Part shown: in pieces, positions 28,387 through 36,381 of the stretch | Numbering within the stretch: position 1 is the first letter of the stretch | How the letters are laid out: each line of letters begins with the position of its first letter | Assembly: GCA_022842065.1 (NCBI GenBank) | Contig: JALHQH010000047.1 | Span: 1-48,340, forward strand | DNA from: Caldilineaceae bacterium | Lineage (GTDB): Bacteria > Chloroflexota > Anaerolineae > Caldilineales > Caldilineaceae | DNA length: 48,340 nt | Reading direction: 5' to 3' | Notes under the pieces: model-generated | Seen by the model: only the letters and a program-made list of their open reading frames with translations | The model's database searches: none | Told to the model about the DNA's origin: nothing | Position numbers and translations under genes: made by a program

Positions 28387-29265
28387 TTACTTGCGTTTGG
28401 CAAAGATCTCTTCGGCGGCGCTGCGCATAACGGTAACCGATGGTAGTTGTCCCGTCCAGCGTTCAAAGGCAAGCGCTCCTTGCCAGATCAACATGCCCAA
28501 CCCGTTGATGGCCTTGGCACCATCGGCTGTGGCCTTTTGTAACAGTCGCGTCTGTAGTGGATTGTAAACCAGGTCATAAACCGTTTGCCCCGGCCGGAAG
28601 GCGACCGCTTCCAGCCAAGGCAGTCCCTCTACATTCGGTGTCATCCCCAGCGAAGTGCAGTTGACGACCAGATCAGCCTCACTCGCCATTACCGCCAGAT
28701 CGTCAAAGCCTGGATGACCGGAGAAGCGACAGAAGGGGAAGACCGTGCGGATATCCATCGCTAAGTCATGGGCCTTTTCTGCTGTGCGGTTAAAGATCGC
28801 GATTGATTGGCAACCAGCTTCAGCCAGACCATAGACAATGGCGCGCGCCGAACCGCCGGCACCGAGGACCAATGCGCGTTTGCCGGTTAAATCGACCTCA
28901 TGCTCGCGCAGGTCGGCGATAAAACCGCGCGCGTCAGTGTTGTCGCCGGAAAGCTGGCCATCGGCCTCAACGCGGATCGTATTGACGGCCCCTATGGCCT
29001 GTGCCGCCGGGGTCAGCCAATCAAGGTGATCAATCACCGCCTGTTTGTGCGGCACCGTGACATTGGCCCCGCGCATACCCAGTGCCAGCAGCCCGCGCAC
29101 CGCTTCGCCAATTCGGGGATGCGGCTCGACCGGCACCGGCAGCGGCAGATAACACCAATCCAAATCCAACGCCGCAAAGGCGGCATTGTGCATCGCCGGG
29201 CTGACACTATGGCTGACCGGCCAGCCAATTACCCCGACCATCTGTGTTTTTGCGGTGATCTCCAT
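28387..29265 (-). CDS. aroE: Shikimate dehydrogenase
   Basis: A 292-residue NADP-dependent enzyme reducing 3-dehydroshikimate to shikimate. Motifs are GWPVSHSVSPAMHNAAF, NVTVPHKQAV (catalytic Lys), GAVNTI, SGDNTDARGF, nucleotide loop LGAGGSARA, FNRT (an Arg suited to NADP) and NCTSLGM. I start at 29265 (MEITAK), with GAGGAG 9 nt upstream lying in the end of aroA. The upstream in-frame ATG lacks such a site. aroA and aroE are thus nearly overlapping and surely co-translated. Confidence 0.95.
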   Translation of the reverse strand: MEITAKTQMVGVIGWPVSHSVSPAMHNAAFAALDLDWCYLPLPVPVEPHPRIGEAVRGLLALGMRGANVTVPHKQAVIDHLDWLTPAAQAIGAVNTIRVEADGQLSGDNTDARGFIADLREHEVDLTGKRALVLGAGGSARAIVYGLAEAGCQSIAIFNRTAEKAHDLAMDIRTVFPFCRFSGHPGFDDLAVMASEADLVVNCTSLGMTPNVEGLPWLEAVAFRPGQTVYDLVYNPLQTRLLQKATADGAKAINGLGMLIWQGALAFERWTGQLPSVTVMRSAAEEIFAKRK

Positions 29266-29269
29266 AAAC

Positions 29270-30580
29270 TTACTCCTCAACCGTTAAGGTTGCGCCTAAC
29301 GCTTGCAAGGTCACTTCAAAGCCGGGAAAGCTGTCTGCCGTGACCTCTGCGCCGTAGATTGTTGTTTCACCCTTTGCGATCAACCCAGCCACCGTCATCG
29401 CCATTGCCAGGCGGTGATCACCCTGACTTTCGACCGGCGCGCCTTTGAGTTCGGTGGGGCCATCAATGATGAAACCATCGGCGGTCGGCTCGATTTTCGC
29501 CCCCATTTTACGCAACTCGGTGACGGTGGAGGCAATGCGGTCAGTCTCTTTGACGCGCAGTTCGCTGGCATCCCTCACCACTGTGCGCCCTTTGGCCTGG
29601 GTGGCGGCGACAGCCAGCACCATCAATTCGTCGATCATCGTGACGATCCCCGGACCGCCAAAGGTGCAGGCGCGCAGATCGCTGTAGCGCACTTCCAGGT
29701 CGGCAACTGGTTCGCCCGCCTGTTCGCGTTCGTTGTGGAAGATAATGTTGGCCCCCATCTCTTGCAGCGCATCGACAATCCCCGTACGCGTGCGGTTGAC
29801 GCCCACATTCGCAATCATGATCCGACTGTCGGGAATCACTGCACCGGCGACCAACAGGAAGGCTGCCGATGAGATATCCCCCGGCACCATCACTTCCAGC
29901 CCGTGCAAGGTGCCACTGGGCCGCTCAGTGTGAACCGTATGGCCGATCACCTCAATCGGCGCGCCCATCGCCCGTAACAACCGCTCAGTATGATCGCGCG
30001 TAGGCCCTGGTTCACGTACAATGGTCAGCCCTCTGGCGTAGAGGCCAGCTAGCAACACACAACTCTTGACCTGCGCGCTGGCGACGGGCATATCATACTC
30101 GACGCCGCGTAGTTGGGCTGGGCGAATACCCAGCGGCGCATAGTTGCCGTTTTGGCGGCCCATGATATCAGCGCCCATGCCCTTCAAGGGGTTGACGACT
30201 CGCCCCATTGGACGGCGGCGAATCTGGGCGGTGCCATTAAGGAAGGTTGCAAACTTCTGCCCGGCCAGTAAGCCGGTCATCAAGCGCATGGTCGTGCCCG
30301 AATTGGCACAGTCGAGCACACTGTTCGGCTCTTGCAGCCCATCAATGCCCCGGCCGTGGACGACCAACTCGGTGGGATTCAGCACATCAACCTGGACGCC
30401 CAAGTCGCGCATCACGCCGACCGTCGCACGACAGTCATGGCCGTCAAGAAAGTTGCGCACCGTCGTCTGCCCTTCGGCAATGCTGCCAAACATAATCGCC
30501 CGGTGGCTGATCGACTTGTCCCCTGGAACAGAACACTGGCCGGTGAGGGGGTGGCCGGAGTGGGTGTGAATTTGGGCCAT
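29270..30580 (-). CDS. aroA: 5-enolpyruvylshikimate-3-phosphate synthase
   Basis: A 436-residue enzyme adding enolpyruvate from PEP to shikimate-3-phosphate. It opens with PGDKSISHRA, followed by LDCANSGTTMRLMTG, RRRPMGRV, SAQVKSCVLLAGLYA, the PGDISSAAFLL core, and RVKETDRIAS with the catalytic Lys/Glu/Asp region, then EGDHRLAMA-like QGDHRLAMAM. Length matches the family. It ends 5 bp before the aroE start. The upstream gene is the four-helix-bundle protein. Confidence 0.96.
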   Translation of the reverse strand: MAQIHTHSGHPLTGQCSVPGDKSISHRAIMFGSIAEGQTTVRNFLDGHDCRATVGVMRDLGVQVDVLNPTELVVHGRGIDGLQEPNSVLDCANSGTTMRLMTGLLAGQKFATFLNGTAQIRRRPMGRVVNPLKGMGADIMGRQNGNYAPLGIRPAQLRGVEYDMPVASAQVKSCVLLAGLYARGLTIVREPGPTRDHTERLLRAMGAPIEVIGHTVHTERPSGTLHGLEVMVPGDISSAAFLLVAGAVIPDSRIMIANVGVNRTRTGIVDALQEMGANIIFHNEREQAGEPVADLEVRYSDLRACTFGGPGIVTMIDELMVLAVAATQAKGRTVVRDASELRVKETDRIASTVTELRKMGAKIEPTADGFIIDGPTELKGAPVESQGDHRLAMAMTVAGLIAKGETTIYGAEVTADSFPGFEVTLQALGATLTVEE

Positions 30581-30593
30581 AGCATACTTTCTA

Positions 30594-30625
30594 ATAATTA
30601 ATGGAGAATGGAAAATAATTAATTG
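30594..30625. repeat. AT-rich heptamer-type repeat after the four-helix gene
   Basis: TAATTAATGG, AGAATGG and AAAATAATTAATT follow one another in the spacer between the four-helix gene and aroA. The same CCATTTT/TTAATTA wording recurs at 31027-31065, 31123-31155 and 35527-35645, always in spacers of this operon. Confidence 0.7.
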
Positions 30626-30988
30626 TTAATGCTCGCTCCGCGCGCGGGCGGTTTTGATACTGGCACTAATGATGCAGCAGAGTTCGTTGCACTCGGGAAT
30701 GATCTCTATCAACAACGCGGCTGATAACATTTGGCTTTCTTGAATGATCAATAGCCATGCGCGTGTCTCATTTAATTCTTTAAGGCAGATCTTCAATTTG
30801 TGAATAAAGTCATTCGTGCTCTCTGCACCGCGCCCTTCGGCATAGTGTGGCGCAGGTGCTGTGCCACTACGGATGAGTTGCCCGCGGATATGCCGTCCTT
30901 CCGGTGTTTTTGGCAGCGCCGAAGCCAATTTCAAGATGCGTACCGCAAAACGAATCAAACGCGCTTCAATATCATCACCACGGGCCAT
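30626..30988 (-). CDS. Four-helix-bundle protein (23S rRNA intervening-sequence family)
   Basis: A 120-residue protein of the family first found in 23S rRNA intervening sequences and common as stand-alone genes. Markers are RLIRFAVRILKLASALP, RHIRGQLIRSGTAPAPHYAEGRGAES and FIHKLKICLKELNETRAWLL. The structures known form pentameric helix bundles; function is unresolved. It lies between tyrA and aroA, not in an rRNA gene. AAGGAAC precedes the ATG. The DNA encoding its first residues is part of a local tandem duplication (30970-31171). Confidence 0.88.
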   Translation of the reverse strand: MARGDDIEARLIRFAVRILKLASALPKTPEGRHIRGQLIRSGTAPAPHYAEGRGAESTNDFIHKLKICLKELNETRAWLLIIQESQMLSAALLIEIIPECNELCCIISASIKTARARSEH

Positions 30989-31171
30989 TGTCTACCTGTT
31001 CCTTCTTCACCTCACCCATGCCGCCATTAACCATTAATTATTTTCAATTTTCAATTAATTATTAGCGCTTTTTCCACATCATCGCCTCTGGCCATCCTTC
31101 ACCTCACCCATGCCGCCATTAATCATTAATTATTTTCCATTCTCAATTAATTATTTCTACCGCTTTTTCCA
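30970..31171. repeat. Tandem duplication of the tyrA/four-helix junction
   Basis: Copy one spans 30970-31076 and copy two 31078-31171. Each holds, on the minus strand, a tyrA-like end (TGGAAAAAGCG), an AT-rich heptamer array, GGCGGCATGGGTGAGGTGAAG and a four-helix-protein start (MARGDD). The copies differ by point changes and a short indel before the start codon. So the whole spacer plus about 15 bp of each flanking gene was duplicated. Confidence 0.85.
31051..31095 (-). pseudogene. Remnant start of a duplicated four-helix-bundle gene
   Basis: A 14-codon frame, MARGDDVEKALIIN, matches the first residues of the four-helix protein (MARGDDIEARL). It then runs into a copied tyrA end and stops. 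It is a by-product of the local tandem duplication. A ribosome site (GTGAAGG) is retained, so a short peptide might still be made. Confidence 0.7.
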
Positions 31172-32029
31172 GCTAGCGCGCGCCCGCTGCGAAACCCCCA
31201 GCTTTTCCTTCAACCTCTTTTCATCCCCATCTGCCAGCAGCGCCCGTAGCTCCTGCACCTGGCCGGCAAAACTATCAAGTTGTTCCAGCACCACGGCGCG
31301 GTTGGTCATGAGGATATCCATGAACATGTGGGTGTCGCTGGCGGCGACGCGGCTGGTGTCGCGAAAGCCGCCGGCCGCAAGTTGCCAGACCATCGTATCG
31401 TCGCTGCCCACTTGGGCAACGGCGTGGACAAGGGCGCTGGCCAGGAGAAAGGGTAGATGGCTAATGGTGGCGACGAGGCGGTCATGGCGGGCCGGTTCAA
31501 GCACCACGGGCCGGGCACCAACCGCCTGGGCGAGTTCGGCGGCAAGGGTAATCGTGGTCTGGGTGGTGCGTGGCAAGGGGGTGAGTACCCAAGGCGCATG
31601 GAGATAAAGCCCAGCCTCGGCTGCTTCAAAACCGGCGGTCTCTTTGCCACACATGGGATGACCACCAATCGGCTGGACCTCCGCCGGCAATAGATCCAGT
31701 GCCGCACAGATCTCGGCCTTGGTGCTGCCCATATCCATCACCAGGGTACCTGGCTGGAGAAAGGGACCCAACTCTTGCAACATGTCAACAATCGTGCGCA
31801 CGGGAGTGGCGAGAATGACAATATCTGCCCCAAGCACGCCGGTGTGCAGATCATTGGTCGCCAAGTCAACCGCGTGGGCAAAAAAGGCGTCCAACACGGT
31901 CTGCGTCCGCCGCGCCACCCCGCGTACCTCGCGGCAGAGTTTGCCGCGCGTCAGATCCAAACACAAACTTGCGCCCATTAGGCCAAGACCGACAACGGTA
32001 ACACTACAATCACGTAACTGTTTTGGCAT
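31157..32029 (-). CDS. tyrA: Prephenate dehydrogenase
   Basis: A 290-residue NAD-dependent enzyme that decarboxylates prephenate to 4-hydroxyphenylpyruvate, the tyrosine branch. Motifs are [11 protein letters not shown] (dinucleotide site), [14 protein letters not shown] (catalytic His region), [13 protein letters not shown] and [19 protein letters not shown]. No fused chorismate mutase or ACT domain is present. I start at 32029 (MPKQLRD); upstream in-frame codons read [12 protein letters not shown], which is only the spacer heptamers translated. No clear ribosome site is seen. It follows the two DAHP synthases in the minus-strand run. Confidence 0.94.
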   Translation of the reverse strand: MPKQLRDCSVTVVGLGLMGASLCLDLTRGKLCREVRGVARRTQTVLDAFFAHAVDLATNDLHTGVLGADIVILATPVRTIVDMLQELGPFLQPGTLVMDMGSTKAEICAALDLLPAEVQPIGGHPMCGKETAGFEAAEAGLYLHAPWVLTPLPRTTQTTITLAAELAQAVGARPVVLEPARHDRLVATISHLPFLLASALVHAVAQVGSDDTMVWQLAAGGFRDTSRVAASDTHMFMDILMTNRAVVLEQLDSFAGQVQELRALLADGDEKRLKEKLGVSQRARASWKKR

Positions 32030-32038
32030 AGGAGTTGG

Positions 32039-32070
32039 GTGATTAGGTGATGGGTGATTCGTGATTTGTG
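32039..32070. repeat. Heptamer array, GTGATT family
   Basis: GTGATTAG, GTGATGG, GTGATTC and GTGATTT follow in tandem just upstream of tyrA. A facing set of ACCAATCACC/AATCACC units lies at about 32235-32292, on the far side of the long palindrome at 32129-32212. Confidence 0.8.
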
Positions 32071-32128
32071 CGAAAACGCTAAATTGGCAGTCGCGCTGCG
32101 CTGTGCACGCGTCGAGTACTCTCGTGGC

Positions 32129-32212
32129 CCTAGCGGCGCCCAATGGGTACCCGGTGACCAGCGGCTGGGACAGCTACCGCTGGTCACCGGGTGCCCACTG
32201 GGCTCAGCTAGG
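32129..32212. repeat. 36-bp inverted repeat in the aroF-tyrA spacer
   Basis: Arms 32129-32164 and 32177-32212 pair over 36 bp with a few mismatches. The inner 20 bp (ACCCGGTGACCAGCGG region) are perfect, and the loop is 12 nt. It lies between a DAHP synthase and tyrA inside the proposed operon, where so strong a stem could pause or end transcription or protect an mRNA end. No T-tract follows. Confidence 0.85.
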
Positions 32213-32294
32213 CACATAATTTAACGTTGTCGTATTAGGTGATTACCAGCTATTGCCGGTAACCTAATTACCAATCACCGAATCACCAATTTTT

Positions 32295-33311
32295 CTAGAT
32301 ACTGCGACCGACCGCCGCAGCGAGCGGACGCAGTTCGTTCATCAATTTGGTGAAGCCAGCGTTGTTGAGGCTTTGGGCCCCATCGCTCCAGGCGCGCTTG
32401 GGATCAGGGTGAACTTCCAGCATCAGCATGTCCGCCCCCGCGGCGACGGCGGCTTTGGTAATCGCCGGCACCAGATTTGCCATCCCCGTACCATGCGCCG
32501 GATCGGCGCAGACGGGTAGGTGGGTCATCTCTTTGAGCAGCGGCAAGGCGTTGATATCGAAGGTGTTGCGGGTCGCCGTCTCGTAGGTGCGGATGCCGCG
32601 TTCGCAGACGATCACCTGCATATTGCCATTGCTCATAATATATTCGGCCCCCATCAGCAGCTCTTGGATCGTGCCACTAGTACCGCGCTTGAGGAAGACC
32701 GGCTTATTGGTTTTGCCCAATGCCTTGAGCAGTGAGTAATTCTGGTTGTTGCGCGCCCCAACCTGGAAGATGTCGGTGTATTCAGCGACGAGGTCGATCT
32801 CATCGACGCTCATCACTTCGGTGATAATCGGTAGCCCCGTTGCTTCGCGGGCGTCGGCCAGGTACTTCAAGCCTTCTTCGCCCAGGCCCTGGAAGCTGTA
32901 GGGGCTGCTGCGCGGCTTGAAGGCACCGCCGCGTAAGATATCGGCCCCGGCGGCTTTGATCATATGCGCGGTTTCAATAATCATCTCGCGACTCTCGACG
33001 CTGCATGGCCCGGCGATGACAACCACTTTCTGGCCGCCAATCTGCACGCCGTTGACATCGATCACTGTATTTTCATGGCTGAAATCGCGGCTAGCCAGCT
33101 TATAGGGCTGCATCACGCGCATGGTGCGCTCTACGCCATCCATCACTTCAAAGTTGGCTTCGCTGATCATATGTTCATCGGCACCGATCACGCCGATAAT
33201 TGTCCGTGATTCACCGCGGCTCAGATGGACCTTCTTGCCCAACTCATCGACGCGGTTGACAACGCTCTCAATTTGGGACTGTGATGCCCCTTGTTTCATG
33301 ACGATAATCAT
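32295..33311 (-). CDS. aroF: DAHP synthase, type I-beta with N-terminal regulatory domain (copy 1)
   Basis: A 338-residue enzyme condensing PEP and erythrose-4-phosphate, the first step of the pathway. An N-terminal ferredoxin/ACT-like domain (about 1-70, [18 protein letters not shown]) precedes the barrel. Key motifs are [69 protein letters not shown] and LEVHPDP. I start at 33311, with AAAGGA upstream; earlier in-frame codons are octamer repeat. A close paralogue lies immediately upstream, suggesting a duplication with possible split feedback control. Confidence 0.95.
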   Translation of the reverse strand: MIIVMKQGASQSQIESVVNRVDELGKKVHLSRGESRTIIGVIGADEHMISEANFEVMDGVERTMRVMQPYKLASRDFSHENTVIDVNGVQIGGQKVVVIAGPCSVESREMIIETAHMIKAAGADILRGGAFKPRSSPYSFQGLGEEGLKYLADAREATGLPIITEVMSVDEIDLVAEYTDIFQVGARNNQNYSLLKALGKTNKPVFLKRGTSGTIQELLMGAEYIMSNGNMQVIVCERGIRTYETATRNTFDINALPLLKEMTHLPVCADPAHGTGMANLVPAITKAAVAAGADMLMLEVHPDPKRAWSDGAQSLNNAGFTKLMNELRPLAAAVGRSI

Positions 33312-33341
33312 GGGTATGGTTTCCTTTTGTGAAAGTGGTTG

Positions 33342-33427
33342 GTAGATAAGTAAATCGGTACATCGGTACAAGTATCTACTGATTTACCTATCTACTGATG
33401 TACCGATGTACCGATTTACCTATCTAC
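33342..33427. repeat. Octamer array, GTAAATCG family, two facing arms
   Basis: Units GTAGATAA, GTAAATCG, GTACATCG and GTACAA run from 33342. An inverted array of about seven units follows to 33427 (CGATTTAC, CGATGTAC, TGATGTAC, CTATCTAC types). The arms form a near-continuous hairpin filling the spacer between the two DAHP synthase genes. Confidence 0.9.
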
Positions 33428-33434
33428 TTTTTCC

Positions 33435-34508
33435 CTACGCCAACGCTTCTAACTCCGCGAATTCGGTCAGATCTTCTTCCGCCGGATCGGCGATGAAGCG
33501 ATCGACAGCCTCGGCGATGCGGCGTAGATCGACCATAAGCTTGCTGAAATCACTGGTGGAGATGGTTTGGCGACCATCGCTCAGTGCCTGCTCCGGGTCA
33601 GGATGTACTTCGAGAATCAGCGCATCGGCCCCGGCGGCGACGGAGGCTTTGGCCATCGCTGGGACATATTCGCGGAAACCGGTGCCATGCGATGGGTCAG
33701 CAACGACCGGCAGGTGGCTCGACTGCTTGAGCACGGGGATCGCATTGAGATCGAAGGTGTTGCGCGTTGCCGTCTCGTAGGTGCGGATGCCCCGCTCACA
33801 AAGCATAATGTTGTAGTTGCCATTGCTAGCAATGTATTCTGCACACATCAGCAGCTCTTTGATCAGGCCGCTCATGCCGCGCTTGAGCATTACTGGGCGT
33901 TGCACCTTGCCGACGGCATTAAGCAGCCCGTAGTTCTGCATGTTGCGCGCCCCGATCTGCAAGATGTCAGCGTATTCGGCCACCAGCGGCACCGCTTCGA
34001 CCGTCATCACTTCGGTGATAATCGGCAACCCAGTGATCTCGCGTGCTTCGGCCATGTATTTTAGGCCCGCTTCGCCCAAACCCTGGAAATCGTAGGGGCT
34101 GGTGCGCGGTTTGAAGGCCCCACCACGCAAGACTTTGGCCCCCGCCTGTTTGACGGCAATCGCCACTTCGATAATGCTGTCGCGATCCTCGACGCTGCAT
34201 GGACCGGCCATCACAATCACTTCACGATCACCGATGCGGACGCGGCCATCGGCCAGCTCGATCACGGTATTGTCGGGGCGCGTCGTGCGGTTGGTCAGCT
34301 TATTCTGCTCTTGGATACGCATCGTGTGGGCCACGCCGTTCATCTCGTCAAAAACTTCGCGAGCAACCCCCGTCAGGTCGCCAACCAGCGCCACCACCGT
34401 GCGACTCTCGCCATAGATGGGATGGGTTTGGGCCCCCATCTGTTCTGCCCGCGCAATGACCGCACTTACTTCCGAAGATGTTGCCCCTGCTCTCATTACA
34501 ACGATCAT
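33435..34508 (-). CDS. aroF: DAHP synthase, type I-beta with N-terminal regulatory domain (copy 2)
   Basis: A 357-residue paralogue of the next gene, with the same layout: [17 protein letters not shown] regulatory domain, [62 protein letters not shown] and LEVHPDPEQ. It differs mainly in the N-terminal domain and has an extra acidic C-terminal tail ([14 protein letters not shown]). I start at 34508, with GAGGAG about 10 nt upstream. Two tandem isozymes suggest different effectors, such as Phe versus Tyr, but which is which cannot be read from sequence. Confidence 0.95.
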   Translation of the reverse strand: MIVVMRAGATSSEVSAVIARAEQMGAQTHPIYGESRTVVALVGDLTGVAREVFDEMNGVAHTMRIQEQNKLTNRTTRPDNTVIELADGRVRIGDREVIVMAGPCSVEDRDSIIEVAIAVKQAGAKVLRGGAFKPRTSPYDFQGLGEAGLKYMAEAREITGLPIITEVMTVEAVPLVAEYADILQIGARNMQNYGLLNAVGKVQRPVMLKRGMSGLIKELLMCAEYIASNGNYNIMLCERGIRTYETATRNTFDLNAIPVLKQSSHLPVVADPSHGTGFREYVPAMAKASVAAGADALILEVHPDPEQALSDGRQTISTSDFSKLMVDLRRIAEAVDRFIADPAEEDLTEFAELEALA

Positions 34509-34560
34509 GATCTCTGCTCCTCGATTTAGCAAATTTTTGTTTTAACGATGATTTCTAAAG

Positions 34561-34658
34561 GTGAAACGTGATGCGTAAAACGTAAAACGTAATGCACAGC
34601 AGCTATGCGTGAAACGTGGCAATTTCACGTTTTACGCATCACGCTTTACGTTTCACGC
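34561..34658. repeat. Heptamer array, GTGAAAC/GTGATGC family, two facing arms
   Basis: Five perfect 7-bp units run 34561-34595 (GTGAAAC, GTGATGC, GTAAAAC, GTAAAAC, GTAATGC). A further GTGAAAC lies at 34609. The inverted set (TTTCAC, GTTTTAC, GCATCAC, GCTTTAC, GTTTCAC) ends at 34658, two bases from the pheA stop. The heptamer wording also occurs upstream of aroC at 10873-10900. Confidence 0.9.
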
Positions 34659-34659
34659 C

Positions 34660-35520
34660 TCAAATTTGTAATAGCTGTGCTTGGGCCTGGGTTGTACCAT
34701 TTTCTAGGGCCGGCGCAGCGGGATAACTACCGAGTAACTTGACAAAGGCGGCGCGGTTAAGCAGGTAGACCAGCGCTTCGCCGGCATCTTTGTCCTGCCA
34801 ATGGCCGTCAAAGTCCACATAAAAGACATATTGCCAGGGTCGATTGCGCCGCGGGCGACTCTCGATCTTGGTCAGGTTGATACGCCGCCGGGCAAACTCT
34901 TCGAGCGCACCATAAAGGGAACCGGCGGTATTGGGGACGGCAAAGACTAGTGATGTTTTGCAACGAGCGGCCCGTTCTGCCTCTCCCTTGCCAACTACAA
35001 AAAAGCGGGTGTAGTTGTGTTGTATGTCTTCGATGCCCTCTTCGACGATTTCCAAACCATAGGTTTCTGCCGATAAACGGCTGGCAATGACGGCAACCCC
35101 TTCTTCTGGTTTGGCCGCCAGATCTTTGGCACTGCCGGCGGTGTCATACCACGTCACAGCCGTATAGCCGTGTCGATTCATATAGCCTTCACATTGGGCC
35201 AAGGCTTGCGGGTGGCTATGCACGATTTTGATTTTGTCGCGATTGCCAGGGGTCGTCAACAGACAGTGGCGCACCCGCAGTAGGATCTCGCCATGCACCC
35301 GCAGATCATGCTCTAATAGCAGATCAAAGGATTTGTTGATGCTGCCCGCAGTTGAATTCTCGACGGGTGCGGCGGCAAAATCAGCCTCGCCGCGCTCAAC
35401 CGCGTCAAAGATATGTTCAAAGGCATGACAGGGCAAGGTTTTTACATCTGGGCCAAAATGTTGGCGGACTGCCTCTTCCGAATAGGCGCCATGTTCGCCC
35501 TGGAACGCAACAATGGTCAT
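34660..35520 (-). CDS. pheA: Prephenate dehydratase with ACT domain
   Basis: A 286-residue enzyme converting prephenate to phenylpyruvate. The catalytic domain has [22 protein letters not shown] and the NYTRFF motif (Thr171-Arg172-Phe173). The C-terminal ACT domain (about 188-272) has [13 protein letters not shown] and KIESRP (Glu220-Pro223), the residues that bind Phe for feedback inhibition. No chorismate mutase domain is fused; that activity is supplied by aroH, the preceding gene. A strong ribosome site, AAGGAG, precedes the ATG. Confidence 0.96.
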   Translation of the reverse strand: MTIVAFQGEHGAYSEEAVRQHFGPDVKTLPCHAFEHIFDAVERGEADFAAAPVENSTAGSINKSFDLLLEHDLRVHGEILLRVRHCLLTTPGNRDKIKIVHSHPQALAQCEGYMNRHGYTAVTWYDTAGSAKDLAAKPEEGVAVIASRLSAETYGLEIVEEGIEDIQHNYTRFFVVGKGEAERAARCKTSLVFAVPNTAGSLYGALEEFARRRINLTKIESRPRRNRPWQYVFYVDFDGHWQDKDAGEALVYLLNRAAFVKLLGSYPAAPALENGTTQAQAQLLQI

Positions 35521-35526
35521 AAATAT

Positions 35527-35645
35527 CTCCTTAATAATTAATAGAAAATTGAAAATAATTAATGATTAATTGTCGGTCAATACCGACTTGAACAGGTCCC
35601 GGTACATTAACCATTTTCAATTTTCCATTTTCCATTAATTATTCT
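35527..35645. repeat. AT-rich heptamer array, CCATTTT/TTAATTA family
   Basis: TAATAATTAATAGAAAATTG and related units occupy 35527-35575. The facing set CCATTTT, CAATTTT, CCATTTT, CCATTAATTATT lies at about 35609-35643 and runs into the end of aroH. The arms are complementary, as in the other spacers of this operon. Confidence 0.85.
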
Positions 35646-36066
35646 TGCTCAGCTGTTCCTCGATCCAGCGCTCCAGATCTTCGAGATCTTGGGCCGAGAG
35701 AACGAGGTTTTTGTCGGGACGTAACGTGCGGGCTTCGTGCAGATAGACATGTTTGATCGCCTGTTGTGGCTTAGCCGTGTTCCAGTGCAACAAAATGCGC
35801 ACACAGTGCCCCAAACTACCCGGCACGCTGATTTCGTGTGAACACATCAGTGGTACATCCAGCCAACCGAGTTGACGGGCCGCTGTGGCAGGGAAGACAG
35901 AGATCAGATCTGGCGTAGTCGTAAAGATCGCGCTGGCCACATCTACCGTCTCGATCTCATTCAGGCGGATCATCAGGCCCAGCAGTTCACGTGTTGCTTT
36001 GAGCACCAACTCGCGGTCATCACTTTCGACCGTGGTGGCACCGCGTACGCCTCGACAGACACTCAT
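35635..36066 (-). CDS. aroH: Chorismate mutase, AroH class
   Basis: A 143-residue trimeric-barrel chorismate mutase, like that of Bacillus subtilis. It rearranges chorismate to prephenate. It opens [14 protein letters not shown] (substrate-binding Arg), with [23 protein letters not shown] and KHVYLHEA carrying the expected Cys/Glu, Arg and Tyr. The short C-terminus ends [15 protein letters not shown] lies about 9 nt before the ATG. It is the first structural gene after the attenuator-like leader and heads the minus-strand aromatic run. Confidence 0.95.
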   Translation of the reverse strand: MSVCRGVRGATTVESDDRELVLKATRELLGLMIRLNEIETVDVASAIFTTTPDLISVFPATAARQLGWLDVPLMCSHEISVPGSLGHCVRILLHWNTAKPQQAIKHVYLHEARTLRPDKNLVLSAQDLEDLERWIEEQLSKNN

Positions 36067-36114
36067 GGTTGGTTCCTCTCGTTAAGTTTTAAATTACTCG
36101 TCTAAATTGGGCAC

Positions 36115-36153
36115 AAAAAAAGAGCGGGTGGCTTGCGCCATTCCCGCTCTTTT
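36115..36153 (-). terminator. Intrinsic terminator (attenuator) before aroH
   Basis: On the minus strand an 11-bp stem, AAAAGAGCGGG (36143-36153) with 36118-36128, has a 14-nt loop that holds an extra TGGC/GCCA pairing. A T-run of at least seven follows (36115-36121). It lies about 50 bp upstream of aroH and after the aromatic-rich leader frame, the position of an attenuator. Confidence 0.88.
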
Positions 36154-36215
36154 GAGTTCAGTCTGCAACTGGTGCTACCCAGGCATTACCGTTCCCTCCG
36201 CTTGGAATGGCGCAA
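36133..36215 (-). promoter_or_regulatory. Antiterminator pairing of the aromatic attenuator
   Basis: Leader segment 36204-36215 is perfectly complementary over 12 bases to 36133-36144, which forms most of the terminator loop and the inner two pairs of its main stem. The two structures exclude one another. A ribosome stalled on the aromatic codons (36229-36255) would leave 36204-36215 free and favour antitermination. A ribosome at the leader stop (36175) would sit between the two strands and prevent the pairing. Confidence 0.7.
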
Positions 36216-36372
36216 AGTTAGTATCGGTAAAATAAAAGTAGCTCCAATAGAAAAACCCACGCATTGGATCGCGTGGGTTTTCAACAAGCGCAAGTAGACC
36301 GGTAGCCATTGGGTTACTGGTCGAGGCAGTTGTATGAGATTGATCCATGCTGCGGGTGCTTTGTATTGTCAT
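36175..36372 (-). CDS. Aromatic-rich leader peptide of the aroH operon
   Basis: A 65-codon frame whose centre reads MRGFFYWSYFYF: eight of nine consecutive residues after the Gly are Phe, Tyr or Trp (codons at 36229-36255), with two more Phe soon after. An 11-bp hairpin (36252-36262/36271-36281) overlaps the first Phe codons, and a T-run follows it. The frame ends before the terminator. I prefer the ATG at 36372, close to the predicted transcript start (near-leaderless). Starts at 36348 or within are possible and no Shine-Dalgarno is clear. It is proposed to sense charging of tRNA-Phe, tRNA-Tyr and tRNA-Trp together. Confidence 0.72.
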   Translation of the reverse strand: MTIQSTRSMDQSHTTASTSNPMATGLLALVENPRDPMRGFFYWSYFYFTDTNFAPFQAEGTVMPG

Positions 36373-36381
36373 AATGTGCAA

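Noticed and set aside
30626..31171. 23S rRNA intervening sequence
   Set aside because: The four-helix protein suggested it, but no rRNA sequence flanks the gene.
32030..32143. Upstream extension of tyrA
   Set aside because: The extra codons encode [12 protein letters not shown], which is only the spacer heptamer array translated.
33312..33371. Upstream extension of DAHP synthase copy 1
   Set aside because: It reads through the octamer repeat; the domain begins at MIIVMKQG with a ribosome site.
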